Shown here piece after piece: positions 14,297 to 16,416 of a DNA stretch of 16,416 nt. A program made the position numbers and the translations under genes. The stretch is from NCBI GenBank assembly GCA_902475415.1, contig CABRZK010000019.1:1-16416 (forward strand), read 5' to 3'. Below the pieces are notes generated by a model. That model saw only the letters and a program-made list of their open reading frames with translations. It was not told the DNA's origin and did no database searches. How positions within the stretch are numbered: the first letter of the stretch is position 1; each line of letters starts with the position of its first letter. Source of the DNA: an uncultured Eubacterium sp. Lineage in GTDB: Bacteria > Bacillota > Clostridia > Lachnospirales > Lachnospiraceae.

Positions 14297-15643
14297 TTAT
14301 GCCAGACCCGGGCAAATTGTCAGGATCAGTGCAACGATAAGTGCTGTGATCGTTGTATTTAATACGGTTGTGATAAATACATATTTGTAAGAATCTTTGA
14401 TCTCAACTTCTGCAATTCCTGTTGCAATGATAAATCCAGGGTTTGTCGGTAATGTATCCAATGTCTGGGATGCAAATACAGATACACGGTGCAGAGCACT
14501 CATATTGATACCCATGCTTGCAAATGTCTCGGACATGTAAGGTAAGGTAGCGGACAGACCAGCAGGACCGGATCCTGAAGCACCTGTCAGTAATGCGATT
14601 GCAAGTACTACTTTGAATAATGCAGGGCCGCCCATATGTAACAGTCCATTTGTCAGTACCGGGAAAGCCGGAGATGCTGCTACAACACCACCGATGGCTC
14701 CAAGTAAACCAACCTGAAGAACCAGCATTGTTGTCTGCTCTCCAACCGGTTTGATCAGCTCTTTTAATCCTGAGAATTTTCCGTAATATGGGAAGAAGAA
14801 AATCAGGGAAAGAATGATATTGAGCATCATACTTACTAAAATATTCCATCCAAGTCCGTTAAAGCAAATCAGTGTAACAGCGATCGGGATAATGGAAAGT
14901 AACCAGTGCGGTGTTTTCTGTCCTTCCGGACGTTTTGGTGCGTTTGGTGCAACGTCGTATACGTGTCCTTTTGCGATTTCTTTTTTAGAGATAATGTTCA
15001 TCATAACGATGTTCAGGATCAGGACAACTGCGCCACCGATAAATCCAGGAACTGCTGCTGCCATCGGAGATGTACCAAGCATCTGTACAGCGATAACGTT
15101 CTGGTCGGATGTAGTACCCGGCATAGAGCATGCTGCAGTTGCAAGTGCTCCTAAAACAACACCAGGGCCCATAGCTCTTGGCATTTTTGCTTTTTCAAAC
15201 AAGTCCATAGCGATCGGGAATAAGATAAACATCAATACAACAGGGTTCATTCCACTGTAAGCAAGTACTGTACCGATTACATAAATTGTAAGAATTGCAA
15301 GAACCGGTTTCATAACTACCTGCTGACCTGCTGCAGCCTGTTTTCTTGCCTTGATTGTAAATAAATCATATAATGCGTTTGCGATGGATAATGCAGCACC
15401 ACTTGCATTGTATAATGCAGCGATAACACATCCCATCAATACCGGACCAAGCATTGCTGTAACATAGTTACATACGCTTGGTAACATTGTGTCTGTAAAT
15501 GTTGTCAACAGATTCATTCCGTTAAACAACGCAATCAGCAATGCACATAACGGTGCCAGAATAATCGTGCTGATTCCTTTGTACGCGCCGTAGATCAATA
15601 CTGCGACACCAACGATAATGCCTATAATACCTAATGCAGCCAT
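14297..15643 (-). CDS. GntP-family permease
   Basis: Integral membrane secondary transporter of 448 residues, the usual length of GntP-type carriers, with about twelve hydrophobic helices. Family-like features are ACSMPGTTSDQNVI (about residue 170), the conserved half-repeat motif corresponding to PGTPQxQN in relatives, and GASGSGPAGLSATLPYM (about 350-367). GntP relatives import gluconate and other small organic acids with protons; the substrate here cannot be read from sequence. The start ATG at 15643 has AAAGGAGG eight bases upstream. It has its own promoter and terminator, so it is a single-gene unit downstream of the ABC binding-protein gene. Confidence 0.82.
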   Translation of the reverse strand: MAALGIIGIIVGVAVLIYGAYKGISTIILAPLCALLIALFNGMNLLTTFTDTMLPSVCNYVTAMLGPVLMGCVIAALYNASGAALSIANALYDLFTIKARKQAAAGQQVVMKPVLAILTIYVIGTVLAYSGMNPVVLMFILFPIAMDLFEKAKMPRAMGPGVVLGALATAACSMPGTTSDQNVIAVQMLGTSPMAAAVPGFIGGAVVLILNIVMMNIISKKEIAKGHVYDVAPNAPKRPEGQKTPHWLLSIIPIAVTLICFNGLGWNILVSMMLNIILSLIFFFPYYGKFSGLKELIKPVGEQTTMLVLQVGLLGAIGGVVAASPAFPVLTNGLLHMGGPALFKVVLAIALLTGASGSGPAGLSATLPYMSETFASMGINMSALHRVSVFASQTLDTLPTNPGFIIATGIAEVEIKDSYKYVFITTVLNTTITALIVALILTICPGLA

Positions 15644-15692
15644 TTTCTCTTTATCCTCCTTTGTTTTTTGAGTTCTCTCTATGACTGCCTTT

Positions 15693-15722
15693 ATTATAAA
15701 GTATAAATTTTTTATAATCCAA
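15693..15722 (-). promoter_or_regulatory. Promoter of the GntP-family permease gene
   Basis: On the minus strand TTGGAT (15717-15722), an 18-base spacer and TATAAT (15693-15698). The leader would be about 43 bases. AAGTAT (15699-15704) and ATACTT (15722-15727) flank the -35 region as a loose dyad. Confidence 0.6.
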
Positions 15723-15743
15723 TACTTAAATTTTCATAAAACC

Positions 15744-15759
15744 ATATCAAAATTGATAT
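15744..15759. promoter_or_regulatory. 16-base palindrome upstream of the permease promoter
   Basis: ATATCAA-AA-TTGATAT is a perfect palindrome 21 bases upstream of the -35 box, where an activator would bind. It is AT-rich and may be chance. Confidence 0.35.
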
Positions 15760-15803
15760 ATATATTTTTTTCTATTGCTTTCTCAAACAGTTTTATAGCG
15801 TTC

Positions 15804-16416
15804 TTACTGCTCATTGCGGTTCACTGGTGTTTCACCGTCAAATACAAAAAACTGGTAATCTGTAATTTTCTGTCCTTCCTTCCAGTAAAACAGACTCTGA
15901 ATTCCCTGCATAGGTTCTGAATTATAAAACCACTGTACCACTTCAGGATTATCAATAAAGCTCTCGTAATTTTCGCAGGTAATACCAAATTGTTCATAAC
16001 AGTTACAGATGGCTTTGGCTGCATCATAATAATCTGCCACTGGATTGGCTACCTGCAGCGAACTTCCGGTATTCGATGTCGATTTTTCATAAGCATTTAG
16101 CAATTTTTGCCATGTATTTCCCTTATAAAAAGGATCAATTTTGTTCCATATGGAAACTCCATCCAGCATATCTCCTGCAATATCAAAAAGTTCACCACCA
16201 TAAGCGGAAAACGAGGTAGAGATACGTCTTCCTTCATCGACTCCATGTTCACGCAATTTCACCAGTATATTGGCGCACTCTTTGCCACGGATTAAAAATA
16301 CATATCCATCCGCATCTTCGTTCAGCCCCTGAATTGCATAATAAGAATAGTCCAGATCTTCTGCTCCCTGCTTTACATCTACAATTTTTAAAATATGCAA
16401 TCCCAGATCTGACAGC
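15804..16416 (-). CDS. ABC transporter substrate-binding protein, Leu/Ile/Val type (C-terminal part)
   Basis: The last 204 codons of a type 1 periplasmic-binding-fold protein; the start lies beyond the right edge. Family-like segments are DADGYVFLIRGKECANILVK (first-lobe strand and helix), RRISTSFSAYGGELFDIAGD with MLDGVSIWNKIDP (the typical region after the hinge), ADYYDAAKAICNCYEQFGIT, and the terminal strand region ITDYQFFVFDGETPV. In Gram-positive bacteria such proteins are usually lipoproteins feeding a LivHMGF-type importer; neither the signal peptide nor the partner genes are in view. The ligand is unknown. It ends 160 bases before the GntP gene, which has its own promoter. Confidence 0.7.
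   Translation of the reverse strand, partial: LSDLGLHILKIVDVKQGAEDLDYSYYAIQGLNEDADGYVFLIRGKECANILVKLREHGVDEGRRISTSFSAYGGELFDIAGDMLDGVSIWNKIDPFYKGNTWQKLLNAYEKSTSNTGSSLQVANPVADYYDAAKAICNCYEQFGITCENYESFIDNPEVVQWFYNSEPMQGIQSLFYWKEGQKITDYQFFVFDGETPVNRNEQ

Noticed and set aside
14403..14849. Minus-strand frame of 148 codons inside the GntP permease
   Set aside because: A shifted frame of the permease gene with high Cys, Ser and Arg content.

Overview
The window looks like a chromosomal segment of a low-to-moderate GC anaerobic Firmicute, most likely Lachnospiraceae. The grounds are strong AAGGAGG-type ribosome binding sites, AT-rich intergenic DNA, a clostridial-type F-ATPase operon, and a phloretin-hydrolase/DAPG-hydrolase family enzyme of the kind known from the gut flavonoid degrader Eubacterium ramulus. 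Genus is inference; no rRNA or tRNA gene was seen.

Positions 1-5103 (minus strand) hold the F1Fo ATP synthase operon in the order atpB-E-F-H-A-G-D. atpD runs off the left edge and there is no intact atpI. About 685 bases upstream of atpB hold promoter candidates, an inverted repeat in the leader and a decayed DUF2798-like remnant. On the plus strand an ArsB/NhaD-type permease (5789-7144) follows a good sigma-A promoter. A 650-base non-coding zone (7145-7801) then contains a chain of hairpins. It includes one copy of a structured repeat whose second copy is at 14121-14227, and a minus-strand unit with its own promoter, structured transcript and terminator that looks like a small RNA.

Positions 7802-9721 form a divergent pair: a LysR regulator (minus) and a DAPG/phloretin hydrolase-like C-C hydrolase (plus). 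Their shared control region has two 13-base direct repeats placed as expected for a LysR activator. An ECF sigma factor with its overlapping membrane anti-sigma factor follows (9829-11356, minus).

Positions 11529-14080 are a decay zone. It holds a frameshifted and truncated OmpR-family response regulator without a kinase, and a small membrane protein behind a promoter that keeps three TAAG boxes phased at 10 bases. It also holds a LysR effector domain without its DNA-binding half, fused head-to-head to the C-terminal third of an LVIVD-repeat protein, and an orphan C-terminal tail. The right end (14297-16416, minus) carries an intact GntP-family permease and the C-terminal part of a Leu/Ile/Val-type ABC substrate-binding protein.

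The main candidates for undescribed biology are the small RNA unit at about 7512-7668 and the two-copy structured repeat, in which every base-pair difference between the copies is compensated.
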